Assembly (NCBI GenBank): GCA_014843695.1
Contig: CM026390.1
Location: forward strand, 94,597,009 to 94,661,008
Direction of reading: 5' to 3'
DNA: 64,000 nt
Source: Archivesica marissinica
Taxonomy: Eukaryota > Mollusca > Bivalvia > Venerida > Vesicomyidae
The notes below the pieces were generated by a model that did no database searches, was not told where the DNA came from, and worked only from the letters and a program-made list of their open reading frames with translations. The position numbers and the translations under genes were made by a program. Positions 40,561 through 50,900 of this stretch are shown one piece after another. Position 1 is the first letter of the stretch; every line of letters begins with the position of its first letter.

Positions 40561-43500
40561 TAGTATTTTTGAAGAAAATATTGTTAAAAAGCTGTAAGAG
40601 GAACACTATATTTGAATTGACCTGTAAAATGCGCATTATGACATTGTCGCATAACTATCATGTGACCTTCCTGAGCAGACGATGAAATTTCTCAGTTTAC
40701 AAAAACAAACACATATTTCTTTATATTGACCACTGTTTAAGGGATTTTTAGGCTACACATTATATGTCATAAATGGGATTAATGAAAACATCAACATGTG
40801 CATACTTTCAAATAAAATGTATCTGCTTTACGCGCAGTTTGTTCTTTGATAAGTAATATGTGAACCACATAAGTACCAAAGCAGTTATTTTAAATAGAAA
40901 TGACGCCATTTGCTTTCCAGATGTAAGCAAAAATCACGTGAATAAACAAAGGCCGAAAATAGGTCCCGGCCGATATCAGGGATGTTGACGATAACATTTC
41001 CTACTAGATCAATCATCTATATAGTCAGTTTCACCATAATCCATCAACAGCTTTTACAGTATTTTGTAGATACGTTTTTAGGCATTTAATGGAGGCATAT
41101 GGAGATCATAACAGCTGTACCTGATAAGTTAGCAGAATATATACCATCGCGAAATCGTATGACAAACCATTATTATTGTAAATAAACTGAATACGTTAAT
41201 ATTTATGGACATAACCAATCAATAGTAACTTTAATAATACTCATTGCTTACCCATATTGAGGACCTTTCTACAAATAAAGTAATGTCTGATGAAAAATTA
41301 TAATATACCCGGCGTGAAGAGTTTTCGCCCAGAACAGGTTTTCGCCCAACTGTGGAAATAGCAAGTCGCGAGAGATCACGCAATATTTCACGCTCCAGTT
41401 ACCGGAATTATAAATAAACATACCGTGTGCACTTCCAATCTATTTCTAACTGATCATAATATATCAGACAAGGTAAATTAGCGGTGAAAACTTTAAACCT
41501 ACCCCAGTTTTCACTAACTTCACTATATCCGTTTTATGTCACCATATAAATATCATTTTTTAAAGAAATTGGCAATTTTGTCTCCAAAATGACATATTCA
41601 TCGTCTGCCACGCCAATATATTTACGAATAAAAATGTCATTATAGTCTCACTGCTCCGTGTTTATGAGTTATGTCCGTTATTACATACAAGGGGTCCTTA
41701 TTTAGCAACCACCACGCATCTTTACTGCGCATTATTGCGAAATCGGTGTTCCGCTAAAAAACTGACCCCAAAATATGTCCTGTGTATTACGGTCTTGTAT
41801 GAACAGAGCAAAATTGAAATATTTGCATAAGTGGGAGGAGATATGACCAAATATGGCGTATATGCCCATTTGGCTGTTACGCAGTATATATTTACAGTTC
41901 AAAACCGAAAGTGAAAATTTCAAATATCATAAATGTGTCCAAAACGGCCATATACGCTAATGAAATTGGTATTTTATGATAGATATATCAGTATTCTTTT
42001 CATTCTGGGCACTTCCAAGAATGTAATTTGACGTATATCCTGTGTATTTGGCTCGCATCCGAGTGACATGACAAGTCAGGTGAGACAAGGGAAGTAATCA
42101 AACTTAACTATTACCAATATTCCACTTCCGCCGTCGTAATCGTAATTCATGCAGAGTAAAAAAAACATTAAAATATTGCAAAGTGTGTCCTTCTCTCAAG
42201 CTCGATTGAGGTATAAATAGATACGGTATTGTGGTTTGGAATAAATGCAAATATGCATTTGCGCTCACTGAAGATTAATTAGCTTGTATTTGCAATTTTC
42301 TAAAATCAAAATGGCTGTTCGTACACAGTTCATTCGTACTCGGTTACCGTACACCGTTCATTCGTACTCGGTTATGAGTCGGTATATTAAAACTATATTA
42401 ATTTATAAGTGTGTTGTAAGTACTGTGTGCATAAAATTGTTACAGAACAGGTGAGAAATGTTTATAGAAGAACATAACACTGACTACTATGTAGAATACC
42501 GTTTCATGATCAAGTAATAAGCTGGGGTCAACTTTGTTAAGAAATTGAAAATCAAGCATTTTCTGACTGCAATTTTTCATCATTTACAAGTCCATTAATT
42601 TCAAAATTTGTGGTGTAACAAAGTTAAACTATACATTTTTGCAAATGGTTTGATGAGATCTACCAGAAAATGTATAGTTTTACATGTATTATAGCTGTTA
42701 ATAAAATCATTGAATGTTGCTACCTTATTAATAATATCGATTTTCACCGTGTTTCACCTTCAGGTCCACGGGTTGTCACAGAGGTTCTCCAACTGATATA
42801 TATGGTTGTGTAAACCTAGTGTTTCTTTGTTGGGCACCGTGTGATGTGTTCGATGGATGGGTCCATTTACGGTTCTGCATTTAGTCACGTATTTAGTCAC
42901 GGTTCTGCATTTAGTCAGAGTAATTAGGATGGATGACGACTTCTTATGCCCCGTGTGTTTGACCTAGTTAAATTAAATGTTAGTGTTTTAGATATATTAT
43001 ATATAGACACAATGCTGTCCAACAAATGAATTTTGAGTGAAAATGATAAATTAAGCCTCTTATTAAAGTAAGTCTTCCTTAGTTTATTGTTTTGTTAAAA
43101 CAGAACTGTTGCTTACATACTAATGGTGGCGCTGTAGACAATTTCCAGTTAGGCGAAAACATGTGACGTCATTCCGGATTACTGAGAATGAGGTACCGCT
43201 AATTTGTCAACTTTTCTCAAAAAGTAAACATTCGATTTTCTTCGAGATTTTTGTGGATGAATGGTAACATATTGTTTATTTGGTGACATAAAATGGTTTG
43301 CAGTGTATGACCATTCTAGTCCGTTATGTACTACATCGTCGGAAACCAGTAACACCGGGATATCTTTTGCAATGTTGACGTTTCGTTGGTGACCATGCAA
43401 ATATTGTATCGTCAGAATTGCAAATTTATCTTCATAATTAAGACAAACCATTACTATTTAAAATAAACTGAATACGATAATATTTATGGCATAAACTATA

Positions 43501-43930
43501 ATGTTACCAATTGCTTACCATTATATCTCTATCTATCTTCCCCTAATAGCAAACCTCTCGTTGAGATGTAGACATGTTGCGCTTCAGGAATATCCAGGAC
43601 CATTCTACGAATAAAGTAGTTCCAGATGACTCATATGGCCCTTTCTGGCACGTTTTCTCAATATTAAATACCATTTACAATTAATATACCATACCCATTC
43701 ACCTATAATTTCCCATTAAATGAAAGCACTCATGTTTTTATTTTGCCACCTTTTTCTACTAAAATTCTGAAGTGCAAACCTGCCAATAACACTTGAGAGG
43801 GGTTGACATAATCCAGAGATAAATAGACTCCCACACTGGAATGCATATTCTCCTCGTCTTCATAGTGAGGCTACACACTATATATGGACTGTCATTTCAG
43901 TAAAATAACTGCTAGACAGCCCAAACGAGG
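40560..43930. other. Array-free intergenic region, mostly unrecognised
   Basis: AT-rich. Two diverged copies of an unnamed dispersed repeat occur at about 41155-41300 and 43438-43640 (shared AAATAAACTGAATACG, AATATTTATGG). A 90-codon minus frame at 43179-43451 has no recognisable similarity. At 42311 ATGGCTGTTCGTACACAG opens a 36-codon + frame that meets GTAAGTACT; I do not call it a gene. Confidence 0.35.
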
Positions 43931-43934
43931 CAAA

Positions 43935-44130
43935 GTAACAACACACTATTGGGACTTTAAACCGAGGTCTCGTGTCGGTGCTTTACACCATGTACGTAAT
44001 AGAACCAGAGGAGACTCTGGAACGGGTCTCTGTCTGCATCATTGCACTATCCTCCAAAAACCTAAAATGACTAATCTCTTCAGGAGGTGTCGCTCATATG
44101 GGCAACCGGTAGCAACGATAAATAAACGTA
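43935..44130 (+). mobile_element. tRNA-Thr-like SINE, family A, 5' truncated
   Basis: It lacks the tRNA part and begins near GGGACTTTAAACCGAGGTCT. The rest matches (TGGAACGGGTCTCTGTCTGC, then ATATGGGCAACCGGTAGCAA). Confidence 0.78.
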
Positions 44131-44423
44131 AAATATACACTCCACTCTTCATATTTATGAATCCCGTCAACCATTCATATAAAAATTTAACAGAGCATAC
44201 AAATTTGTGTATTCACATGGGCCCCAAACACACACACTTAAAGTAAACCCCGAGGTTTGAATCCATGACTCTGGTTCTCCAATTTCTGGAGGTCTTCGAT
44301 TGCTATCATGGAATGTTCAATAATGGTTTGTCATCAGTGCCCAAGATGGGTTAAGCCACTGAGAGCATTGCCCCTCCATAGGAAGGCATGTAAAACCCGA
44401 CATATCATTCTGAATATCGTGAT

Positions 44424-44575
44424 GACAATTCCTGTGCCAGTACTCTTTCCTGTGCTGGTACTCTTCCTGTGCTGGTACTCTTTCCTGTGACAGTACTCTT
44501 CCCTGTGCCAGTACTCTTCCTGTGCTGGTACTCTTTACCGTGCCAGTACTCTTCCTGTGCTGGTACTCTTTCCAA
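44424..44575 (+). repeat. 18-bp tandem repeat
   Basis: About eight copies of GTACTCTTTCCTGTGCTG with substitutions and single-base deletions. Confidence 0.85.
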
Positions 44576-44686
44576 GTTATGTCTCATCCTATACTAGAAT
44601 TCACCACTCAACTTCTACAGATATACAGAAGGACACAGACCATTTCAATGTTCATTTCATTGAAATTGTCTGACAATAAGAAGTCA

Positions 44687-44942
44687 GCCTCCGTGGTCGA
44701 GTGGTTATGGTCGCTGACTTGTATACCACTGTAACCTATCATCACTGATGGTCACGGGTTCGAGCTCCGCTCAGGCCGTGTCTCATTTATATGAAAAAGT
44801 TGGCAGTTTCTTACGGAGGTTGATGCACCAAAGTACTGGTTAACCGCTGGAGCCTGCCCAGGAAAGGTGTTGTTGGGTAAATTGCCCGCCGGCGAAATAG
44901 CCCAAAATGGTGTTGATGCAGGCGTAAAACCCGAAATATAAC
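44687..44942 (+). mobile_element. tRNA-Ser-like SINE, family C, full length
   Basis: CCTCCGTGGTCGAGTGGTTA (A-box region), a long variable-arm-like spacer, GGTCACGGGTTCGAGCTCCG (B box), the body GAAAAAGTTGGCAGTTTCTT, and the 3' end GGCGTAAAACCCGAAATATA. It is the reference for the source of the 35-bp array at 934-2437. Confidence 0.85.
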
Positions 44943-45105
44943 ATTTAACATAACTGACAATAAGAACAAATACACAACAAAGACATTATTCTGATGAAAG
45001 CAAGCTTTATTGAAAAATAGATTTCTTTTATATGGAAGACAATTAAATATTTCTTGATCTTATTTGGAATGTAAGCACTATGAATACATATGATGTCATC
45101 AGATA

Positions 45106-45830
45106 CAGTGGAACCTCCCAAAACTGGACCCTCTCTAAATCGGAATACTCCCAAAACCGGACGTTTTTGAAAGTCCCGAATTGTTTCTTCTTTATTTCTT
45201 ACATAGAATCACTCTGAAAACCGGAACCTCTCAACTCCGGAAACCGGACAAAAATTTGCATACAGTTTGGTGTAATTTCACCTCCCAAACCCAGAACAAC
45301 TTTTAGGTGACATAGGTCTTCATCAATAAACTAAAAAGTGTTGAATTTGTTTGTGTATTCCGTCATAAATTGACACGCTGCTGACACTTTCCAATCTCGT
45401 TTTTAACGGTGCGCGTTTGATCTATGAACGTGTGATAATAGCGCAAGATTATAAGATGTCAGGCTGATTGATGACTACTGCAATTAGCACTCATGTACAG
45501 TTAATTTGTCGGCTAACTGGGGGATTATGTTATAATCACGTGTAGATTACTATCCAATAGGCAATTATAAAACTTGTTGACAACGAATAAAGGATTTTGT
45601 GAATCTCGTAATTTATTGTTTGATCACCTGTGAAAGCACATTATAATCCATATATATTGTACATTTGTATTTGCAATAATACAGTATAAACTACAAAGGC
45701 ATATGTACTTTATAAAGGTTATATGCAGTTTTGAAAACACATCAATTAAAAACCTCTGAAAACCGGAAGCCTCTGTAAACCGGACTTTTTATCCAGTCCC
45801 GAAGATGTCCGGTTTAGAGAGGTTCCACTG
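45106..45830. mobile_element. Tigger-like nonautonomous element, 725 bp
   Basis: Ends CAGTGGAACCTC / GAGGTTCCACTG with TA on both sides. Multiple subterminal ACCGGAC motifs (AAAACCGGACG near the left, CCGGTTTAGAGAGGTTCC at the right) are typical of Tigger/pogo termini. No open transposase frame is seen. Confidence 0.82.
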
Positions 45831-45839
45831 TAATATATA

Positions 45840-46330
45840 TACTCATACATTACAGATTGGCTTAGCTTCAATCTTATTTCCCACTAATGTCAAGTTCCTT
45901 GTGATGGACCAATACATGTTTTCTTTTATGCTTTTCAAAGAATGTTAATCTTCTCAGTGAAAGAAAACTCCATCTTACATCGCTTTGAAACAGTGAAAGA
46001 TGGCATTTCCTCATCCACCAGTTGTGTTTCGTATTCCTGCGCGGTTAGATGTACTTTTGTATTTTAGCCATTTTCTGACCCATGAACAGTTAATTAAGTA
46101 ATATATTCTAATGAATTTGTTTAGTCTGTAGTTTTTAATTTTGACAGCAAACAGAAACTAACTTGAACATTATACAGGAACTATTTCTTATTATGGACGT
46201 TCACACTAACAGAAGTGGTTGTGCGGTTGTGTCACATAGTGCAATGAGGCTCCAGACAGGGCAGTTAAAATGAATAAAATTGAAAACAAATATTATATTT
46301 CAGCCAAAGTTATTGGAAATCATAAAAGCA
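45840..46330. other. Intergenic, no feature recognised
   Basis: AT-rich, no repeat structure or coding signal recognised. Confidence 0.35.
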
Positions 46331-46337
46331 AAATAAG

Positions 46338-46408
46338 ATTTGTGTTTATTAGTGTAAGATAGGATTTGTAATCAACGAAATATGTATCTTACACTAATAA
46401 ACACAAAT
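46338..46408. other. Perfect 24-bp inverted repeat (hairpin)
   Basis: Arms 46338-46361 and 46385-46408 are exact inverses (ATTTGTGTTTATTAGTGTAA...), with a 23-nt loop. The size is like a microRNA precursor, but an AT-rich MITE core is equally possible. No flanking target duplication was identified. Confidence 0.55.
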
Positions 46409-46645
46409 ATCCTCTATGTCTTGGGCAGAATATTCCAAGCAAACCCCATAACCAGTACTAAGCTATGTATGCAAGCATTTTGCTAATAAAAATCTACACA
46501 TGTGCCATGACGAGGTAACGAACCAGGCATCCCTCGATCTCAAATGGACCACGGAAGCTTACATTCAGATTGTATCACAGTGGCATTAACCTACCCGGAG
46601 ATACATAGAGCACCTTGTTGCATGGTTTTTATTTGAATTTCTTAA

Positions 46646-46879
46646 CCCTTTCAACACCACAGACCTCTAAATAGGCTTACAAAAAGTGTAGATCCAGATG
46701 AGCCGGCTCATGACTAGCCGTCTCATCAGGATCTGCACTTTTTACCAGTAATATTACTATTTTTAGACAAAATTACCAATTTTGATAAATGAACTAGTCC
46801 AAATGTAATTTTCTTATTCATTTATTGGATCTAAAAATATCACGGACCAGTCCATGTCAGTTACTTGGTGTTGAATGGG
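46646..46879. mobile_element. TTAA-type MITE, CCCTTTCAACACC family, 234 bp
   Basis: Left TTAA|CCCTTTCAACACC, right GTGTTGAATGGG|CTAA. The internal hairpin with GATCCAGATGAGCCGGCTCA and its inverse is near 46690-46735. Confidence 0.78.
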
Positions 46880-47440
46880 CTAAACAGGATTATGATTTTA
46901 AATGAAAATACTACTGGTAGTTACCATATTCTGGAACTAGGAGGATGTACCCAGTCATACTATTTCTTCAACAAGAATGTATACGTAATATACATGTATA
47001 ATCAGCAACAATGTCAATGATGGACCTAGTACGACACTAAGGACCAGGATATTTCCTCCGACTTTGGAGGGTGGGGGTGTACATGTAAGTACAGGTTTTG
47101 TCTTGTATTTGGGTCACAAACATAAAACAAATTGTGGCTGAATCTGTAGAACTTTCCAGGGAAAAGAGTGTGACCCCATTATTTAAACAGAACAATAGAA
47201 GAAACACAGTAACATGATTTCAAATTCCCTCCAAAATGTCTGATTACCTGGATCATCACGATCGTTTTTATATTCTGTCAAGAATTATATATGACACAGT
47301 GGTTGAACTATTAATCTACTCTTACAACGACAGTTCTCTTGAAGGCATACAGTGACACTGTTTAACTCTATGCATGCTGGCTAAAAAAAAGGCTATAAAT
47401 AGTTCAAATAATTGTTGATGGCTGTTAATTGAAAAATATT
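46880..47440. other. Downstream of the V-ATPase gene, no feature recognised
   Basis: No coding or repeat signal was recognised apart from a short G-rich patch at 47065-47080. Confidence 0.35.
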
Positions 47441-47445
47441 ATCTA

Positions 47446-47655
47446 TCAGTATTTTCAATGTGTTTCAGGATATAAGTATTTTCAATGTGTTTCAGGATAC
47501 AAGTATTTTCAATGTGTTTCAGGATACAAGTATTTTCAATGTGTTTCAGGATACAAGTATTTTCAATGTGTTTCAGGATACAAGCATTTTCAATGTGTTT
47601 CAGGATACAAGTATTTTCAATGTGTTTCAGAATACAAGTATTTTCAATGTGTTTG
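47446..47655 (+). repeat. 27-bp minisatellite behind the V-ATPase stop
   Basis: About 7.5 copies of TATTTTCAATGTGTTTCAGG plus ATACAAG. The 27-bp period keeps all three + frames open. It lies about 160 bp past the V-ATPase stop, possibly in the 3' UTR. Confidence 0.92.
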
Positions 47656-47759
47656 GTAGCATTTTACCAATTAAAGTTATTATAGCACTAACACAATTAA
47701 TACCAGTTGTCATCCAAACAATTGTTTATCTTGATTATATATTACAAAGCGATAGTCCT

Positions 47760-47792
47760 AAGTCACATGATCCTATATTGGTCATGTGACTT
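47760..47792. promoter_or_regulatory. Perfect 11-bp inverted repeat with two TCACATGA motifs behind the V-ATPase stop
   Basis: Arms AAGTCACATGA and TCATGTGACTT are separated by 11 nt. The structure begins about 24 nt after the V-ATPase stop codon, so it would form a stem-loop in the 3' UTR. Each arm is also TCACATGA, a motif bound by MiT/TFE factors, which control V-ATPase genes in animals. The regulatory role is inference only. Confidence 0.35.
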
Positions 47793-47815
47793 GTGTTGAT
47801 CATATCATCACACGA

Positions 47816-47912
47816 CTACTTGTCATCTAGTGTTGGGTTCATTTGCTCCTTGAAGTTGAAGGGCTCAAATTGGTAACCATCACCTTTGTAAAATTTGCTC
47901 TGGAACTCCACC
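47816..47912 (-). CDS. ATP6V0A: V-ATPase subunit a, terminal exon
   Basis: 97 nt, acceptor TTTCTTTTAG. It encodes [20 protein letters not shown] then [11 protein letters not shown] and TAG (47816-47818). The VEFQxKFYxGxGxxFxPF motif is the conserved C-terminus of V-ATPase subunit a. Confidence 0.95.
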
Positions 47913-50900
47913 CTAAAAGAAATCAACACATATTTTGTAATAATTAAAGCGACGCTACATCAGTGAACGTAAATTTCTACAAAATGTATTTTCATATTAT
48001 ATGGTATAATTTTTTTCCAAATATTTGCCTTAAAAACTGAGTATTTCAACAAATAAACAAACGTTATATACGCGGTTTATTGACATAACAAAATAATGTA
48101 AATAGGGTTAACATCCATGCATAATACAACTCTTGTATCTGAATAACACGATTTATGGTATATATTTACCGTTATATCTCACATTTGTGCCTATGCATAT
48201 TTATTTGTAGACTAATCTTAGCTAAATTATCTCTAAACGTCAATTCAGGAGTATGGATGACCATTATGTGAAATCCTACTTTCAATTTTGAAAGTTTGTA
48301 GACCACAAAACCACTGTTTATTGATTCAATGTTAATGTTCGAATGTATTCGGAAGAATTTGTAGTAGCAATACATTTATACATGAAAAATGCATTTTATT
48401 TGCTTTTTGCAATGTAATGTCGCTTTAAATGAAACCTAAACAAATTTGTAATAAAAGATTAATTTTTTTAATTGTTCACAGTATTGCGAGATGATTCAGG
48501 CTTGCTCATTTTAATTCAAGGTCCATTATAAATCAGGGCCTGTTTTAAATCAGGACTTGTATATTTTAACCCTTTCCCTCATAGAAGCACCTCTTGATGC
48601 CATTACCAATACGACATGCATTGACAATGTAGTAGCCAAACCAATGCTCATAATAAAGGCAAGAATCTCATGTAGTCCCAGTAATATCTATGGAGGTGGG
48701 ATAGATTTGTGACTACTTATCCACTGAATGATAGCTAAATGGCTGTCGTTTGTATGGAGATATAATAGTATAGTAACCTAAATCTCTATGGAGGAAAGGG
48801 TTAAAGAGCAAAAGCCCAAGTTTCTGTGAGCAGGGTGTCAGGGCAATCATAACTTAGGACTGACAATGTTCCTTTCTCTGAAATAACATATGAGATATGA
48901 AACCAAAACTGTTACACACGCCTGCTTGCAAGCAAAGATATGCAGTAAAAGTAAGTGTTCAAACCATTTAAACGCCTCTTACGATCATACAAGGGTAAGT
49001 TAGTTGTCTATATAGATGGAACCTCATCTAAAGTAGTAGCCTGGGAAGAGGCGTCGATATATTTTGCCTGGTCAGTCAAATAAATATATTTTAACACCAA
49101 GACTATTAATTGGGCCGTATTGAGTTTCTGATCATATCAACGCCTGGGGAAAAGTGGGGGATTGTCCATGTAATTATTGACTCGCATTAATCCTATTAAT
49201 AGGCCTATTAGCATGTGACTTAATTAATGACGTACTTGAATCTAAAGCGAGGCACTGCAATGTTGATAACACTTATATATTTGGCTGCCATTGTTTACGT
49301 GTCAACGGAACGGTAAATAGTTTTAAAAAGTTCAATGTGCGTCTGATTTGACATATTTACTCAATATTTAAGTCGTCCTTAGTTCAATTTACACCAAATC
49401 GATCCATTACCATCTAAATGTAATATTTAAAATCCGCCATCTCGTCGATATAACACAGAAACGGGACATTATATGTTTGCAATGTAAATGAGTCTACGGG
49501 AGCATTCGTGTATATTCGGAAATGATCGTGTAGAATCATGCCTGTTCGGCAATTTCCGATATAATTCCGTTTCTATATTTAGTGATATTATCTTGTAGAG
49601 AAGAGTTGTCGTTCTTCAAATCTACACCCTCATAAACGAGGGTGTAAGTAGATGGCGCTACGATCGGAAATCCAGTTTCCCCAGGCTGTCATTTTGCCAG
49701 AAGTTTTAAAGTGAAATATCGACAGACTGGCACCCAGGCTACTAAAGTAGCACAAGACATAGTTTGATCAAATTCTGGCTGTATTTGTTTATTACCAGTG
49801 AAGACGTAACGTATGGAGGAATGCAGATAGACCCTCCATCAGCAACAGTACAGCGATGGTCAGTGAAGCAAATACAGCAAACACAGCAACTATCAACAAA
49901 GACCCGATATACGGGAGGTCCATCTTCAGTCCAATGCGGAATAACATACTCCATAGCACCTCAGATAACTCTGCAATAAAGTATCAGCATAACAGATATC
50001 ATAATCAGATAACAAACAACATTGATACTTTCAAGGGAGAGGGCGGAGATATACAGGAGAGGGAGGAGGTAGACAGGAGAGGGTGGAGAGGGAGAGGGAG
50101 GAGGTGGAGAGGGAGGAGGTGGATAGGGAGGAGGTAGACAGGAGAGGGAGGAGGCAGATAGGAGAGGAAGTAAACAGGAGAGGGAGGAGGTAGACAGGAG
50201 AGGGAGGAGGTGGATAGGGAGGAGGTAGACAGAAGAGGGAGGAGGCAGATAGGAGAGGAAGTAGACAGCAGAGGAAGTAGACAGGAGAGGGATGAGGTGG
50301 AGAGGGAGGAGGTAGAGGGAGGAGGTAGACAGGAGAAGGAGGTAAATAGGAGAGGAAGGAGGTAGACAGGAGAGGGAGTAGGTAGAGAGGAGAGGGAGGA
50401 GGTAGACAGGAGAGGGAGGAGGTAGCCATGAGAGGGAGTAGTAGTAGGTAGATAGGAGAGGGAGGAGGTAGACAGGAGAGGGAGGAGGTAGACAGGAGAG
50501 GGAGCCATGAGAGGAGTAGGTAGATAGGAGAGGGAGGAGGTAGACAGGAGAGGGAGGAGGTAGACAGAAGAGGGAGGAGGCAGATAGGAGAGGAAGTAGA
50601 CAGGAGAGGGAGGAGAGGGATGAGGTAGATAGGAGAGGGAGGAGGAGGGAGAGGGAGGAGGTAGACAGGAGAAGGAGGTAAATAGGAGAGGAAGGAGGTA
50701 GACAGGAGAGGGAGGAGAGGGAGGAGGTAGCCATGAGAGGGAGTAGGTAGATAGGAGAGGGAGGAGGTAGACAGGAGAGGGAGGAGGTAGATAGGAGAGG
50801 GAGTAGGTGGAGAGGGAGGAGGTAGACAGGAGAGGGAGTAGGTGGAGAGGGAGTAGGTAGACAGGAGAGGGAGGAGGTAGACAGGAGAGGGAGTAGGTAG

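Noticed and set aside
42311..42425. First coding exon of a + strand gene (ATGGCTGTTCGTACACAG ... GTAAGTACT)
   Set aside because: The start context and donor are good, but no downstream exon or recognisable protein is found, and the stretch contains a short internal duplication (TTCATTCGTACTCGGTTA twice).
43179..43451. 90-codon minus frame as a gene
   Set aside because: No recognisable motif, no partner exons, and the length is within chance for AT-rich DNA of this size.
49742..49954. 70-codon minus frame ([14 protein letters not shown]...) as a separate small gene
   Set aside because: It is a frame-shifted reading of the V-ATPase exon 49796-49970.
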